From Clostridia bacterium (GTDB lineage Bacteria > Bacillota > Clostridia > Christensenellales > UBA3700), in contig JAIDRT010000050.1 in assembly GCA_029061605.1 (NCBI GenBank), positions 1 through 64,000 on the forward strand: a DNA stretch of 64,000 nucleotides. Reading direction: 5' to 3'. The notes below the pieces were generated by a model. It was not told where the DNA came from. It saw only the letters and a list, made by a program, of their open reading frames with translations, and searched no databases. Below, one piece after another: positions 44,670 to 54,425 of this stretch. Positions within the stretch are counted from its first letter, which is position 1. Each line of letters opens with the position of its first letter. The translations under genes were made by a program, and so were the position numbers.

Positions 44670-46355
44670 ATGACTGCATTTTTTGCGTTGACAAAACAGT
44701 TGATAAAAAGTACTCTCAAGCCTACTTTTAAAGACGACAAAGAGAAGAAAAAATACATTGGCACGTATATAGCGTTGACGGTGTGTCTGGGTATTCCGTA
44801 TATCATAATGTTGGTAAGCATATTTGGACTTGTCAAAGCGTCCGCTGAACTTGGCTACCTTGCTGAGGTTTTGTCAATGGGCTTTTTTATGAGCCAGTTG
44901 TTGACGTTTTTCTTTGGACTTTTCAAGTATATAAATATAATGTATTTTAGCAAAGACAATGAGTTTTTATTTACGTTGCCGCTTAAATCAGTGAGTATAT
45001 TCTGGGCAAAATTTATAACGATTTTGTTGTATGAGTTGATTTTCTCTTTATTGACGGTAATACCTGTCTGTATTGTTTCTATTATCGCAATGGCTACTTT
45101 GGGTAATTTCAGCGTAGGGATATTGTTGATGATGTTGCCTGCGACGCTATTGTTGCCCATTATGGCAATACTTGTGATAGCATTGCTGTCTTACCCAATA
45201 ATGAAAATTATGCAGTTTTTTAAAAACCGTCCTATATTGGGAGCGGTGTTTACCGTAATATTCGTTGCAGCGATATACGTCGCAATTTATCTCCCAATCG
45301 TTCTCAACACTCCTGACGTGAACGGCTCTGAGATTGCAAGCGGAGCGGCAGGTAACGCAGGCGAAGGTGTTTCAATGGGAGAAATGTACGTCGCATTGTT
45401 GCCGTCAGTTGCGCCTATAGGCAAGTATTTTTATCATACCTACTTGCTCGCAATGTCTATGACAGTAGGCGGAGTAAAGGCGTTTGGTTATGCAATGGCG
45501 TTTATAGGTATCGTCGTCGTATTGGCGGCGTTGGGTACGTTGCTTGCAATGTGGCAGTTCAAGCGCATATCGCAGGGCGTGTATGAGAATAACGGATCTA
45601 CCGCTTCTTCTAAAAAACAAGGAGAAGTCAAGCAGTCGTCGCTTAAAAAAGCGCTTATTAAAAAAGAGTTCTCAAGCGTGCTCAAGTCAAGCAATTTGCT
45701 CATTCAAAGCGGTATGATGGTAATTTTGCCTCCGGTGTTGATATTTTTCTTGGGCAAAATGCAAGTCAATATGACCAATTCTTTTGTTGGACTTGCAGTC
45801 GCGGAATTGATAATCAAACTTATGACGAGTTCTAATACGATAAGTATACTTGCCGTGTCAAGAGACGGAGAAGGGGCGTTGATGGCAAAGACTATGCCTA
45901 TAAGCGCAAATCAAATCGTATGGTCAAAGATATTCGTAGGATTCGTATTTTCTGCAACTACGGTGGTTTTGTCGACGGTAGCGTTTGCTTTTATTGGCGG
46001 AGTAAACGTATTGCAGATACTAGGTTTCTTTATATCCAATGTGATTTATGCTTGGTCGGTCAACAGATTTTGCGTATATCGCGATCTCAAAAAGCCGAGA
46101 GTGCATTGGAAAAACATTGAGGAGATCATCAAGAATAATTTCTCCAGCGTAATTCCTATGTTTCTGGCATTTATCCCAGGACTTCTCGTAATGGTGCCAA
46201 CAATGGTATACGGAATTGTTCTTACAAGTCTCAATCCTTACGTGATTGGCGCAATATATCTTGCCACTACGCTTGTTGTCAGCGGTGTGTATTATCTCAT
46301 TGTCAGAGGGCTTAGCAAAGGCAATGTCAAAGAATTGTGGGATAGAATTGAATGA
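44670..46355 (+). CDS. ABC transporter permease, large multi-spanning
   Basis: 561 residues with about ten to twelve membrane helices in two blocks (about 30-290 and 345-555) separated by a charged linker (QFKRISQGVYENNGSTASSKKQGEV). It resembles the Firmicute family annotated only as putative ABC transporter permease subunit, where one long chain replaces two permeases. It is the partner of the ATPase encoded 9 nt upstream (AGAGGTGGCG before its ATG). Substrate unknown. Confidence 0.83.
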   Translation: MTAFFALTKQLIKSTLKPTFKDDKEKKKYIGTYIALTVCLGIPYIIMLVSIFGLVKASAELGYLAEVLSMGFFMSQLLTFFFGLFKYINIMYFSKDNEFLFTLPLKSVSIFWAKFITILLYELIFSLLTVIPVCIVSIIAMATLGNFSVGILLMMLPATLLLPIMAILVIALLSYPIMKIMQFFKNRPILGAVFTVIFVAAIYVAIYLPIVLNTPDVNGSEIASGAAGNAGEGVSMGEMYVALLPSVAPIGKYFYHTYLLAMSMTVGGVKAFGYAMAFIGIVVVLAALGTLLAMWQFKRISQGVYENNGSTASSKKQGEVKQSSLKKALIKKEFSSVLKSSNLLIQSGMMVILPPVLIFFLGKMQVNMTNSFVGLAVAELIIKLMTSSNTISILAVSRDGEGALMAKTMPISANQIVWSKIFVGFVFSATTVVLSTVAFAFIGGVNVLQILGFFISNVIYAWSVNRFCVYRDLKKPRVHWKNIEEIIKNNFSSVIPMFLAFIPGLLVMVPTMVYGIVLTSLNPYVIGAIYLATTLVVSGVYYLIVRGLSKGNVKELWDRIE

Positions 46356-46398
46356 TATAAAAATGTAAATATGTCATATTGACTTACTCGCTATTTGT

Positions 46399-46428
46399 TT
46401 GACAAATTGATTTGCAGTATGCAATAAT
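46399..46428 (+). promoter_or_regulatory. Promoter of ruvX, predicted leaderless
   Basis: TTGACA (46399-46404), 18-nt spacer, AATAAT (46423-46428) with TGC directly upstream (extended -10), 6 nt (TTGCAT), then ATG 46435. No Shine-Dalgarno. Confidence 0.65.
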
Positions 46429-46434
46429 TTGCAT

Positions 46435-46839
46435 ATGAAATATTTAGCGATAGATTTAGGAGACGCTCGCACAGGCATTGCAGTAAGTGAGAGCGGAATC
46501 ATAGCCACAGGCTTAGAGACGTATAAGAGAGCGGGATTGCAACAGGATTTGCAGTATATTGCAGATTTGGTCAAGCAGTATAAAATCGACATAGTCGTCT
46601 TTGGTTTGCCTCTCAATATGGACGGTACGGCAGGCGAGAGAGTGGAAAAGACAAAGATTTTTGCAGAGCAATTGCAACCTCTCATTGACGCAAAAATTGA
46701 TTATGAAGACGAGAGGCTTACTTCGGTGGTCGCGGAAGAGATGCTCATTGAGGGCGGGATGCGAAGAGATAAGCGAAAGAAAGTAATTGATAAGATTGCC
46801 GCAACTATAATATTGCAGGCATACTTAGATAGACAGTAG
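46435..46839 (+). CDS. ruvX: YqgF/RuvX family RNase H-fold nuclease
   Basis: 134 residues, RNase H-like fold. AIDLGDARTGIAVS at 5-18 holds the first catalytic aspartate; YEDERLTSVVAEEML near 94-108 and KKVIDKIAATIILQAYLD at the end complete the site. Known for 16S pre-rRNA 5'-end processing in Escherichia coli; a Holliday-junction role was first proposed. ATG 46435 is used because the conserved motif starts four residues in; TTG 46429 is in frame but unlikely. A terminator follows. Confidence 0.93.
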   Translation: MKYLAIDLGDARTGIAVSESGIIATGLETYKRAGLQQDLQYIADLVKQYKIDIVVFGLPLNMDGTAGERVEKTKIFAEQLQPLIDAKIDYEDERLTSVVAEEMLIEGGMRRDKRKKVIDKIAATIILQAYLDRQ

Positions 46840-46846
46840 TCGTTAT

Positions 46847-46879
46847 AAAATGAGTGAACGAGAAAGTTCACTCATTTTT
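46847..46879 (+). terminator. Terminator after ruvX
   Basis: AAAATGAGTGAAC (46847-46859) and GTTCACTCATTTT (46866-46878): 13 bp with a 6-nt loop. Confidence 0.85.
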
Positions 46880-46958
46880 GCTAAGAATGATTTAATTTGA
46901 AATTGGAGGCGTTTTTGTGTCTAATTCATATAGAGCAACAAAATGTACGCCAAATTCC

Positions 46959-46987
46959 TTGCAAAATAAAAATAAATAATATAATAT
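46959..46987 (+). promoter_or_regulatory. Possible promoter of yebC
   Basis: TTGCAA (46959-46964), 17-nt spacer, TAATAT (46982-46987); TATAAT occurs 2 nt earlier at 46980 with a 15-nt spacer. Some promoter is required here after the ruvX terminator. Confidence 0.45.
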
Positions 46988-47027
46988 TATTATGTAAATA
47001 TTTAGTTATCACTATACGGAGGTAGTT

Positions 47028-47771
47028 ATGTCAGGACATAGCAAATGGGCTAATATTAAGAACAAAAAAGGTAAGTGTGACGCTAAGAGAGCAAGCGTAT
47101 TTACCAAGATAGGCAGAGAGATTGCCGTAGCAGTCAAGCAAGGCGGACCCGATCCCAATTCCAATGCAAGATTGAGAGACGTCATTGCTAAGGCGAAAGC
47201 CAATAATATGCCCAATGATAATATCGAAAGAGGAATAAAGAAAGCCAGCGGAGAACTCAACGCTGTCAACTATGAAGAAAATATCTACGAGGGATACGCC
47301 GCAGGCGGCGTTGCCGTGATCGTAGAGACGTTGACGGACAACAAGAATCGTACCGCAGGCGATATTCGTCATCACTTTGACAAGTGCGGAGGCGCTATGG
47401 GTACAAGCGGTTGCGTGTCCTATATGTTTGAGACCAAAGGCGTTATAGTCGTTGACGGCGAGGGCGTGGATGAAGATTCCGTGATGATGATCGCGCTTGA
47501 TTGCGGAGCCAACGATATACTCAATGACGAAGATGTATTCGAGATTTACACTGATCCCAATTCTTTGGGAGAAGTTAGAGAGGCGATAGAAAAAGAAGGA
47601 AGTCTCAAGATTTTGTCTGCTCAAGTAGACAGAATTCCAAGCAATACCGTCAAGCCAGACAAGGACGCAGAGGCGAAAGTGCTCAAACTTTTGGATATGC
47701 TTGAAGACAATGACGACGTGCAAAACGTATATCACAACGCAGAACTCGACGAAGAAGAGGACGAAGACTGA
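47028..47771 (+). CDS. yebC: YebC/PmpR family regulator (TACO1 family)
   Basis: 247 residues. The N-terminus [21 protein letters not shown] is the family signature, with the central [23 protein letters not shown] stretch. YebC proteins act as transcriptional regulators in some bacteria; YebC/TACO1 members also help ribosomes translate proline-rich stretches. TACGGAGGT precedes the ATG. proA follows 15 nt later, and ruv genes follow, the common yebC-ruv linkage. Confidence 0.95.
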   Translation: MSGHSKWANIKNKKGKCDAKRASVFTKIGREIAVAVKQGGPDPNSNARLRDVIAKAKANNMPNDNIERGIKKASGELNAVNYEENIYEGYAAGGVAVIVETLTDNKNRTAGDIRHHFDKCGGAMGTSGCVSYMFETKGVIVVDGEGVDEDSVMMIALDCGANDILNDEDVFEIYTDPNSLGEVREAIEKEGSLKILSAQVDRIPSNTVKPDKDAEAKVLKLLDMLEDNDDVQNVYHNAELDEEEDED

Positions 47772-47786
47772 TTTAAGAGGTCAATT

Positions 47787-49031
47787 ATGGAAAATATGCA
47801 AGCAGTATGTTGCAAAGTTAGGAACGCAACTTATAAACTATCTTTGTACGATACCAAAACCAAGAATGATATTCTTATGGCTATCGCAGATAAGATAGAG
47901 CAAAACAAAGAAAATATCAAGAAAATCAACGCTATTGATATCGTCAATGCCAAAGGCAAGTTGTCTGATGCAATGATAGACAGACTCACTTTGACGGATT
48001 CTCGCATTGCGCTTATGGCGGAAGGCGTGAGACAAGTCGCAGACCTTGACGACCCTGTGGGCAAAGTCGTAAGACAGTGGAAAGTCGACAGCGGACTTGA
48101 AATCAAAAAGGTTAGAGCGCCTCTCGGTGTAATTGGCGTGATTTATGAATCAAGACCTAACGTCACTGTGGACGTGGCAAGTCTTTGCATCAAGTCAGGC
48201 AACGGAGTTTTGCTCAAAGGCGGAAAAGAGGCTATCAATACCAACAGAGCGCTCTTTGAGATAATTCAAGAGGCTATTGAAGAACTTGGCCTTGACAAAG
48301 ATATTGTGGGTTTTGTCGACAATGTGGACAGACAGGCTACGTTTGATATGTTGCAACAGGCAAAATATATCGACGTGATTATCCCAAGAGGTAGCGACAA
48401 TCTTAAGAAATTTGTGCTTACAAATTCGCAGATACCTGTAATAGCATCGTCAGGCGGCAACTGCCACGTATACGTTGAGAAGACAGCCAACCTTGATATG
48501 GCAAAGAGGATTGTATACAATGCAAAGATGCAGAGAGTATCGGTTTGCAACGCTGAGGAGCAACTCTTGGTAGACGAGGCAATCGCTGATAAGTTTTTGC
48601 CTGATATGCTCAAGACTTTGCTAGACGGCGGCTGTAAGATTATAGGCGACGAGACAATTCAAAAGTACGCTAGCGATGTGATACCCGCTACTGAAGAGGA
48701 TTACAGAACGGAGAGGGAAGATTATTTCTTGACAGTCAAGGTTGTCAAGGATTACAAAGAGGCAATTGACCGTATCAACGCCAACGGCACAAAGCACAGC
48801 GAATCTATTGTGTCAAAAGACGAGGAAGTGATGAGAATCTTTACGACGGCTGTTGACGCAGGTTGCGTATATACCAACGCATCGACGAGATTTACTGATG
48901 GATTTGAGTTTGGCTTTGGCGCGGAGATAGGCATATCTACGCAAAAGTTGCACGCAAGAGGTCCGCTCGGCTTGGAACAGTTGACGAGCGAAAAGTACGT
49001 CGTCACAGGTCACGGCGAGATACGCAAATGA
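47787..49031 (+). CDS. proA: Gamma-glutamyl phosphate reductase
   Basis: 414 residues; NADPH-dependent second step of proline synthesis, reducing gamma-glutamyl phosphate to glutamate semialdehyde. The aldehyde-dehydrogenase fold shows APLGVIGVIYESRPNVTVDVA near 110-130, the catalytic Cys region VSVCNAEEQL near 252, and the FGFGAEIGISTQKLHARGPLGLEQLTS end. No proB lies beside it. Its stop overlaps ruvC by 4 nt (ATGA), tying proline synthesis to the ruv operon here. Confidence 0.96.
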   Translation: MENMQAVCCKVRNATYKLSLYDTKTKNDILMAIADKIEQNKENIKKINAIDIVNAKGKLSDAMIDRLTLTDSRIALMAEGVRQVADLDDPVGKVVRQWKVDSGLEIKKVRAPLGVIGVIYESRPNVTVDVASLCIKSGNGVLLKGGKEAINTNRALFEIIQEAIEELGLDKDIVGFVDNVDRQATFDMLQQAKYIDVIIPRGSDNLKKFVLTNSQIPVIASSGGNCHVYVEKTANLDMAKRIVYNAKMQRVSVCNAEEQLLVDEAIADKFLPDMLKTLLDGGCKIIGDETIQKYASDVIPATEEDYRTEREDYFLTVKVVKDYKEAIDRINANGTKHSESIVSKDEEVMRIFTTAVDAGCVYTNASTRFTDGFEFGFGAEIGISTQKLHARGPLGLEQLTSEKYVVTGHGEIRK

Positions 49032-49522
49032 TAATTTTGGGAATAGACCCCGGACTTGCCATAGTGGGCTACGGCGTGATTGAGGCGCAAAAGGGCGCTT
49101 TCCGCCCTATAGACTGCGGAGTTATCAACACTCCCAAAGAAGATACCGTGCCTGTGAGATTGAATAAAATCTATGACGGAATGCTCTCATTGATAGAGAG
49201 GTTTAAGCCTGACTGCATTGCGATTGAGGAACTGTTTTTCAATACCAATATTACCACAGGTATCAACGTGGCGCAGGCAAGAGGCGTGGTGCTTTTGGCG
49301 TGTCAGCAAAAGGGACTGAAGATGTATGAGTATACGCCGCTGCAAATCAAACAAGCGCTGACAGGTTACGGCAAGGCGGAGAAAAAACAAATTCAGTTTA
49401 TGGTCACAAGACTGCTCAATCTCAAGGCGGTGCCAAAGCCTGACGATGCAGCGGACGGACTTGCCGTTGCGCTCACTCACGGACAGACGGCTCGTTTAGG
49501 CGGTCTCTTTGGAATAAGATAA
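49028..49522 (+). CDS. ruvC: Holliday junction resolvase RuvC
   Basis: 164 residues, dimeric RNase H-fold endonuclease cutting Holliday junctions. Catalytic acids are visible: D7 in GIDPGLA, E in AIEELFF near 66, and the DDAADGLAVA motif near 138. Overlaps proA by 4 nt, and ruvA starts 10 nt later, so it is in the same transcript. Confidence 0.96.
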   Translation: MIILGIDPGLAIVGYGVIEAQKGAFRPIDCGVINTPKEDTVPVRLNKIYDGMLSLIERFKPDCIAIEELFFNTNITTGINVAQARGVVLLACQQKGLKMYEYTPLQIKQALTGYGKAEKKQIQFMVTRLLNLKAVPKPDDAADGLAVALTHGQTARLGGLFGIR

Positions 49523-49531
49523 GGAAGATTT

Positions 49532-50143
49532 ATGTACTATTCAATTACCGGCAAAGTAATATTTTATGAAGAAGGCAAAGTTGTGTTGGAAAACAACGGC
49601 ATTGCCTATGAACTCGGCGTGTCTGCGAATACCTTGTCGGCATTTGCAAAAAAAGGCGAAACAGTCACTGCATATACTTATCTCAAGGTCGCAGAAGACG
49701 AAATGAGTCTTTACGGATTTTTCAGCAAAGAAGAAAAGGCTATGTTTATCAATTTGATAAGCGTCAGCGGAGTTGGACCAAAGACGGCTTTGCAAATACT
49801 TTCGGGCATTGACTTGCAAAGACTTGCTATTGCAATCGTCAACAGCGATTCAAAGACGCTTTCAAAAGTCAAGGGACTTGGCAAAAAGACTGCCGAGCGT
49901 ATTATCTTGGAACTTAAAGAGAAGATCGCAGAAGTGGGCGGCGGAGACGAAAGCGACGGATTCTTTGGACTACTTGGCGGAGACGATACGTCAAAAGACG
50001 AAGTTGTCAACGATGCTGTGCTTGCTTTGGTATCTTTGGGCATATCCAAGACTGAGGCGGTCAAGGCGGTTGCGACTGCTAGAACAAAGACGGATAAACT
50101 TGAAAATATAATCACACTGGCATTAAGGAGTTTTGATAAGTAA
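49532..50143 (+). CDS. ruvA: Holliday junction branch-migration protein RuvA
   Basis: 203 residues: OB fold (1-63), two helix-hairpin-helix motifs ([14 protein letters not shown] near 75 and [15 protein letters not shown] near 110), a flexible linker and the C-terminal RuvB-binding domain (about 150-203). AAGGAAG precedes the start. The stop overlaps the ruvB ATG by one base. Confidence 0.96.
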   Translation: MYYSITGKVIFYEEGKVVLENNGIAYELGVSANTLSAFAKKGETVTAYTYLKVAEDEMSLYGFFSKEEKAMFINLISVSGVGPKTALQILSGIDLQRLAIAIVNSDSKTLSKVKGLGKKTAERIILELKEKIAEVGGGDESDGFFGLLGGDDTSKDEVVNDAVLALVSLGISKTEAVKAVATARTKTDKLENIITLALRSFDK

Positions 50144-51198
50144 TGGAATTTTTTGACGACGAAGAGAGATTTATGTCCTCAATGCAAGGCGTAAGCGAGG
50201 GTGACAGCGAAAATTCTCTCCGCCCAAAGAGTATGTCTGATTATGTCGGACAGGAAAAGATAAAGGAAAATCTTGAAATATATATCAAAGCCGCAGTGGC
50301 AAGAGACGAGGCGCTTGACCACGTGCTTTTGTATGGACCGCCGGGACTTGGTAAGACGACTTTGGCGCACATAATTGCAAGCGAAATGGGATCGCAAATC
50401 AGAATTACTTCAGGACCGGCGATAGAAAAAGCCGCTGACCTTGCGGCAATACTTACCAATCTCAACGAAAAGGACGTTCTATTTATAGACGAGATACACA
50501 GGCTCAATCGAAACGTCGAAGAGGTGCTTTATCCCGCAATGGAAGATTACGCACTTGACTTTATGGTGGGCAAAGGACCTAGCGCAAGAAGTATCAGACT
50601 GTCGCTGCCCAAGTTTACGCTTATCGGCGCAACAACAAGGGCGGGTATGCTTACTTCGCCGCTTAGAGACAGATTTGGAGTTAACTGCCGTTTGGAGATG
50701 TATACACCTGAAGAACTTGCGAGTATCGTAAGACGCAGCGCAGGACTTTTGGGCGTAGAAATCACTGAAGACGGAGCCTATGAAATAGCAAGACGGAGCA
50801 GAGGTACGCCAAGAATTGCCAATCGTATTCTCAAGAGAGTGAGAGATTACAGCGAAGTTTTGGCAGAGGGTATCATTGACGCAAAGGTATCGGATATTGC
50901 GCTTGGCAAAATGGAGATTGACAAACTTGGTCTTGACAATATCGACCGCAAAATCATTCTTACGATTATTGACAAATTCAACGGCGGCCCTGTTGGACTT
51001 GACACGTTGGCGGCATCTATAGGCGAAGATGCCGGCACTATTGAAGACGTATATGAGCCGTATCTAATGCAGATCACTTTTATTGCGCGCACACCAAGAG
51101 GTCGAATTTGTTTGCCTGACGCTTATACGCATTTTGGCAGAAAGGCAAATCAACTTGCTTATGAGCAACTCTCAATGCTTGATTCAGAGGATAAATAA
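50143..51198 (+). CDS. ruvB: Holliday junction branch-migration helicase RuvB
   Basis: 351-residue AAA+ motor. Walker [10 protein letters not shown] near 66, Walker [10 protein letters not shown] near 112, sensor GATTRAGML near 160 and the winged-helix C-terminus ending [17 protein letters not shown]. It forms hexameric rings on RuvA-bound junctions. TAAGGAG ends 12 nt before the ATG. Its stop overlaps the queA ATG by one base. Confidence 0.97.
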   Translation: MEFFDDEERFMSSMQGVSEGDSENSLRPKSMSDYVGQEKIKENLEIYIKAAVARDEALDHVLLYGPPGLGKTTLAHIIASEMGSQIRITSGPAIEKAADLAAILTNLNEKDVLFIDEIHRLNRNVEEVLYPAMEDYALDFMVGKGPSARSIRLSLPKFTLIGATTRAGMLTSPLRDRFGVNCRLEMYTPEELASIVRRSAGLLGVEITEDGAYEIARRSRGTPRIANRILKRVRDYSEVLAEGIIDAKVSDIALGKMEIDKLGLDNIDRKIILTIIDKFNGGPVGLDTLAASIGEDAGTIEDVYEPYLMQITFIARTPRGRICLPDAYTHFGRKANQLAYEQLSMLDSEDK

Positions 51199-52232
51199 TG
51201 AAGACGAGCGATTTTTATTACGATCTTCCGCAAGAACTCATAGCGCAGACTCCCATAGAGCCAAGAGATCATTCTCGCTTGCTTGTCTATCATAAGGATA
51301 ACGGAAGTATAGAGCATAAGCATTTTTATGACGTGATAGATTATCTTCAAAAGGGCGACGTGCTTGTAATCAACAATACGAAAGTAATCCCCGCAAGAAT
51401 TTTTGCAACGAGATTGCCGCGCACCGATAAGACGATTGAGCATAATACCGAAGTATTGCTGTTGAAACGCAAAGAGTACGATGTGTGGGAGTGTGTTACT
51501 CGCCCTGCAAAAAAACTCAAAATCGGCACTAAGTTGGATTTCGGCAAGATGCAAGGAGAGGTAGTCGGGTTTGGAGAAGAGGGTGTAAGATTTATCAAAT
51601 TTACTTTTGACGGCGTCTTTGAGAATATTCTTGAAGAAATCGGCAATATGCCTCTTCCGCCTTATATTACTCAAAGACTTGAGGATAAGAGCAGATATCA
51701 GACGGTATATAGTAAGATTGACGGCTCAGCAGCGGCGCCTACGGCAGGCTTACACTTTACGGCAGGGCTTTTGCAAAAGATAGAGAATAAGGGCGTGCAG
51801 ATTGCCAAAGTGCTCTTGCACGTGGGACTTGGCACATTTAGACCCGTCAAGGAAGACGATATACTCAATCACAAAATGCACAGCGAATATTATGAAGTTG
51901 ACGAACGCAACGCCAAGATTATCAACGATGCTTTGGCAGAGGGCAGACGAGTGATATGCGTTGGCACAACGTCGGTTAGAGTGGTGGAAAGCGCGGCTGG
52001 CGAAGACGGTTACGTCAAGCCAAGCAAGGGCGAAACGCAGATTTTTATATATCCCGGCTACAAATTCAAAGTCGTCAAAGCCTTGATAACCAACTTCCAT
52101 TTGCCAGAGTCTACTTTGATTATGCTTGTCAGCGCTTTTATAGGCAGAGAAAATACCCTTGCGGCATATAATGCGGCGGTGGAAGAGGGGTATCGGTTCT
52201 TCTCATTCGGCGACGCAATGATGATTGTATAA
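51198..52232 (+). CDS. queA: tRNA preQ1(34) S-adenosylmethionine ribosyltransferase-isomerase
   Basis: 344 residues; converts preQ1-tRNA to epoxyqueuosine-tRNA using the ribosyl part of SAM. The family opening [25 protein letters not shown], the central [21 protein letters not shown] and the [19 protein letters not shown] motif are all present. It follows ruvB in the same operon, and tgt lies 175 nt downstream, so both late queuosine steps are together. No queC/D/E/F is in the window. Confidence 0.96.
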   Translation: MKTSDFYYDLPQELIAQTPIEPRDHSRLLVYHKDNGSIEHKHFYDVIDYLQKGDVLVINNTKVIPARIFATRLPRTDKTIEHNTEVLLLKRKEYDVWECVTRPAKKLKIGTKLDFGKMQGEVVGFGEEGVRFIKFTFDGVFENILEEIGNMPLPPYITQRLEDKSRYQTVYSKIDGSAAAPTAGLHFTAGLLQKIENKGVQIAKVLLHVGLGTFRPVKEDDILNHKMHSEYYEVDERNAKIINDALAEGRRVICVGTTSVRVVESAAGEDGYVKPSKGETQIFIYPGYKFKVVKALITNFHLPESTLIMLVSAFIGRENTLAAYNAAVEEGYRFFSFGDAMMIV

Positions 52233-52255
52233 ACTTCGCAATATGGTGTCGAACT

Positions 52256-52309
52256 TGCGTTTTGCTTTGGTCGTGTACGCTTAGTACACTCCCTGCAGTC
52301 AAAGCCGCA
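52256..52309. repeat. Interrupted hairpin element between queA and tgt
   Basis: Three nested arm pairs: TGCG (52256) with CGCA (52306), CTTTG (52265) with CAAAG (52300), and GTGTAC (52273) with GTACAC (52284) around a GCTTA loop. It looks like a short dispersed intergenic repeat or MITE-like unit, but only one copy is in the window, and no T run makes it a terminator. Confidence 0.4.
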
Positions 52310-52398
52310 TTCTCCTTGTCTTGCTTGTTTCTCCAATCAGCATATAACTATATGGCGCAACATATTGAGGGTTTTATAAATATTCAATTACAAATTAA

Positions 52399-53553
<1,155 letters not shown>

Positions 53554-53685
53554 GATATATTTAGATTGTATTGAAAGAAATATTGCAGATAAATGCATAC
53601 TGTTGAGGAAAAAACTGTAAAAAGTATATAAAATATCAAAAATACCCAACAAAATACTTGTAATTGTTGAGTAAATAAGTTAAAC

Positions 53686-53715
53686 TTGAATAGATATTGA
53701 ATTGATTGATATAAT
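53686..53715 (+). promoter_or_regulatory. Promoter of yajC
   Basis: TTGAAT (53686-53691), 18-nt spacer, TATAAT (53710-53715). AAGGAG precedes the ATG at 53761. Confidence 0.65.
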
Positions 53716-53760
53716 TTTTATATTGATTTATGTTGATAAATAAAGTTTTAAGGAGCAAAT

Positions 53761-54303
53761 ATGAATTTATTTAGTTTGTTAAGCGCAGACGAGGGCGGAA
53801 GCGGCGGTTTGTTCGGCGGCTCAAGTTGGGTAATGATAGTCGTGCTTGTAGTATTGATGGTCGTTATGTTTGCGGCGTCTATCATACCGCAAAAAAAGCG
53901 CCAAAAGAAAGCGCAAGAAATGATGAATAGCATCACGGTAGGAACAAAGGTCAAGACAATCGGCGGTTTTGTCGGAGAGATAAAAAAGGTTGACAACAAC
54001 GCAGGTACGTTTACGCTTGATATAAGCGCAAACGGCGATGGAAGTATGATGGTCGTAATAGACAAATCTGCGATATACACCGTACTTCAAGCAGTCAAAG
54101 CGCCTACAGGCGAAGTTACGCTTGAAGAAAAGATAGCGCCTGAAGTAGTTGCTATGGACGATATCGAGGCAGACGAAGAGGCTCAACAAAAGAAAGCCGG
54201 CAAGAAGAATAAGAAGAGCGCAGAAGACGTAAAAGAAGAGTCGTTAGAAAGCGCAGGAGATTCTTTGGAGAAGACAGACAACAACACACTTCTCAAAGAC
54301 TAA
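53761..54303 (+). CDS. yajC: Preprotein translocase subunit YajC
   Basis: 180 residues: one membrane helix (about 22-43), the YajC core (PQKKRQKKAQEMMNSITVGTKVKTIGGFVGEIKKV, about 44-80) and an unusually long acidic and lysine-rich tail (about 120-180) beyond the usual 90-110 residues. It associates with SecDF in the Sec system. secD and secF do not follow as they usually do in Clostridia. Own promoter at 53686, terminator at 54316. Confidence 0.9.
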   Translation: MNLFSLLSADEGGSGGLFGGSSWVMIVVLVVLMVVMFAASIIPQKKRQKKAQEMMNSITVGTKVKTIGGFVGEIKKVDNNAGTFTLDISANGDGSMMVVIDKSAIYTVLQAVKAPTGEVTLEEKIAPEVVAMDDIEADEEAQQKKAGKKNKKSAEDVKEESLESAGDSLEKTDNNTLLKD

Positions 54304-54315
54304 TTTAACAACTTG

Positions 54316-54342
54316 ACAGACGCTGAAAAGCGTCTGTTTTTA
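54316..54342 (+). terminator. Terminator after yajC
   Basis: ACAGACGCT (54316-54324) and AGCGTCTGT (54329-54337) with a GAAA tetraloop, followed by T5. Confidence 0.88.
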
Positions 54343-54344
54343 TA

Positions 54345-54376
54345 GAGAATAAGCAAACATTTGTTTGCTTATTCTC
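54345..54376. promoter_or_regulatory. Perfect 15-bp inverted repeat, likely operator
   Basis: GAGAATAAGCAAACA (54345-54359) and its exact complement TGTTTGCTTATTCTC (54362-54376), separated by 2 nt. The right arm contains TTGCTT (54365-54370), the -35 of the promoter for the gene at 54426. No T run follows, so an operator reads better than a second terminator. Confidence 0.6.
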
Positions 54377-54393
54377 ATAAATTGATATATAAT
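54365..54393 (+). promoter_or_regulatory. Promoter of the DUF5131-like gene
   Basis: TTGCTT (54365-54370) inside the palindrome's right arm, 17-nt spacer, TATAAT (54388-54393). CAAGGAG precedes ATG 54426. Confidence 0.65.
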
Positions 54394-54425
54394 AATTTTG
54401 ACAAAGGATTTATCAAGGAGAAGAT

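Noticed and set aside
46917..46979. GTG-initiated 20-codon frame with GGAGG upstream, before yebC
   Set aside because: Overlaps the likely yebC promoter, has no known counterpart and no protein-like features; too short to support.
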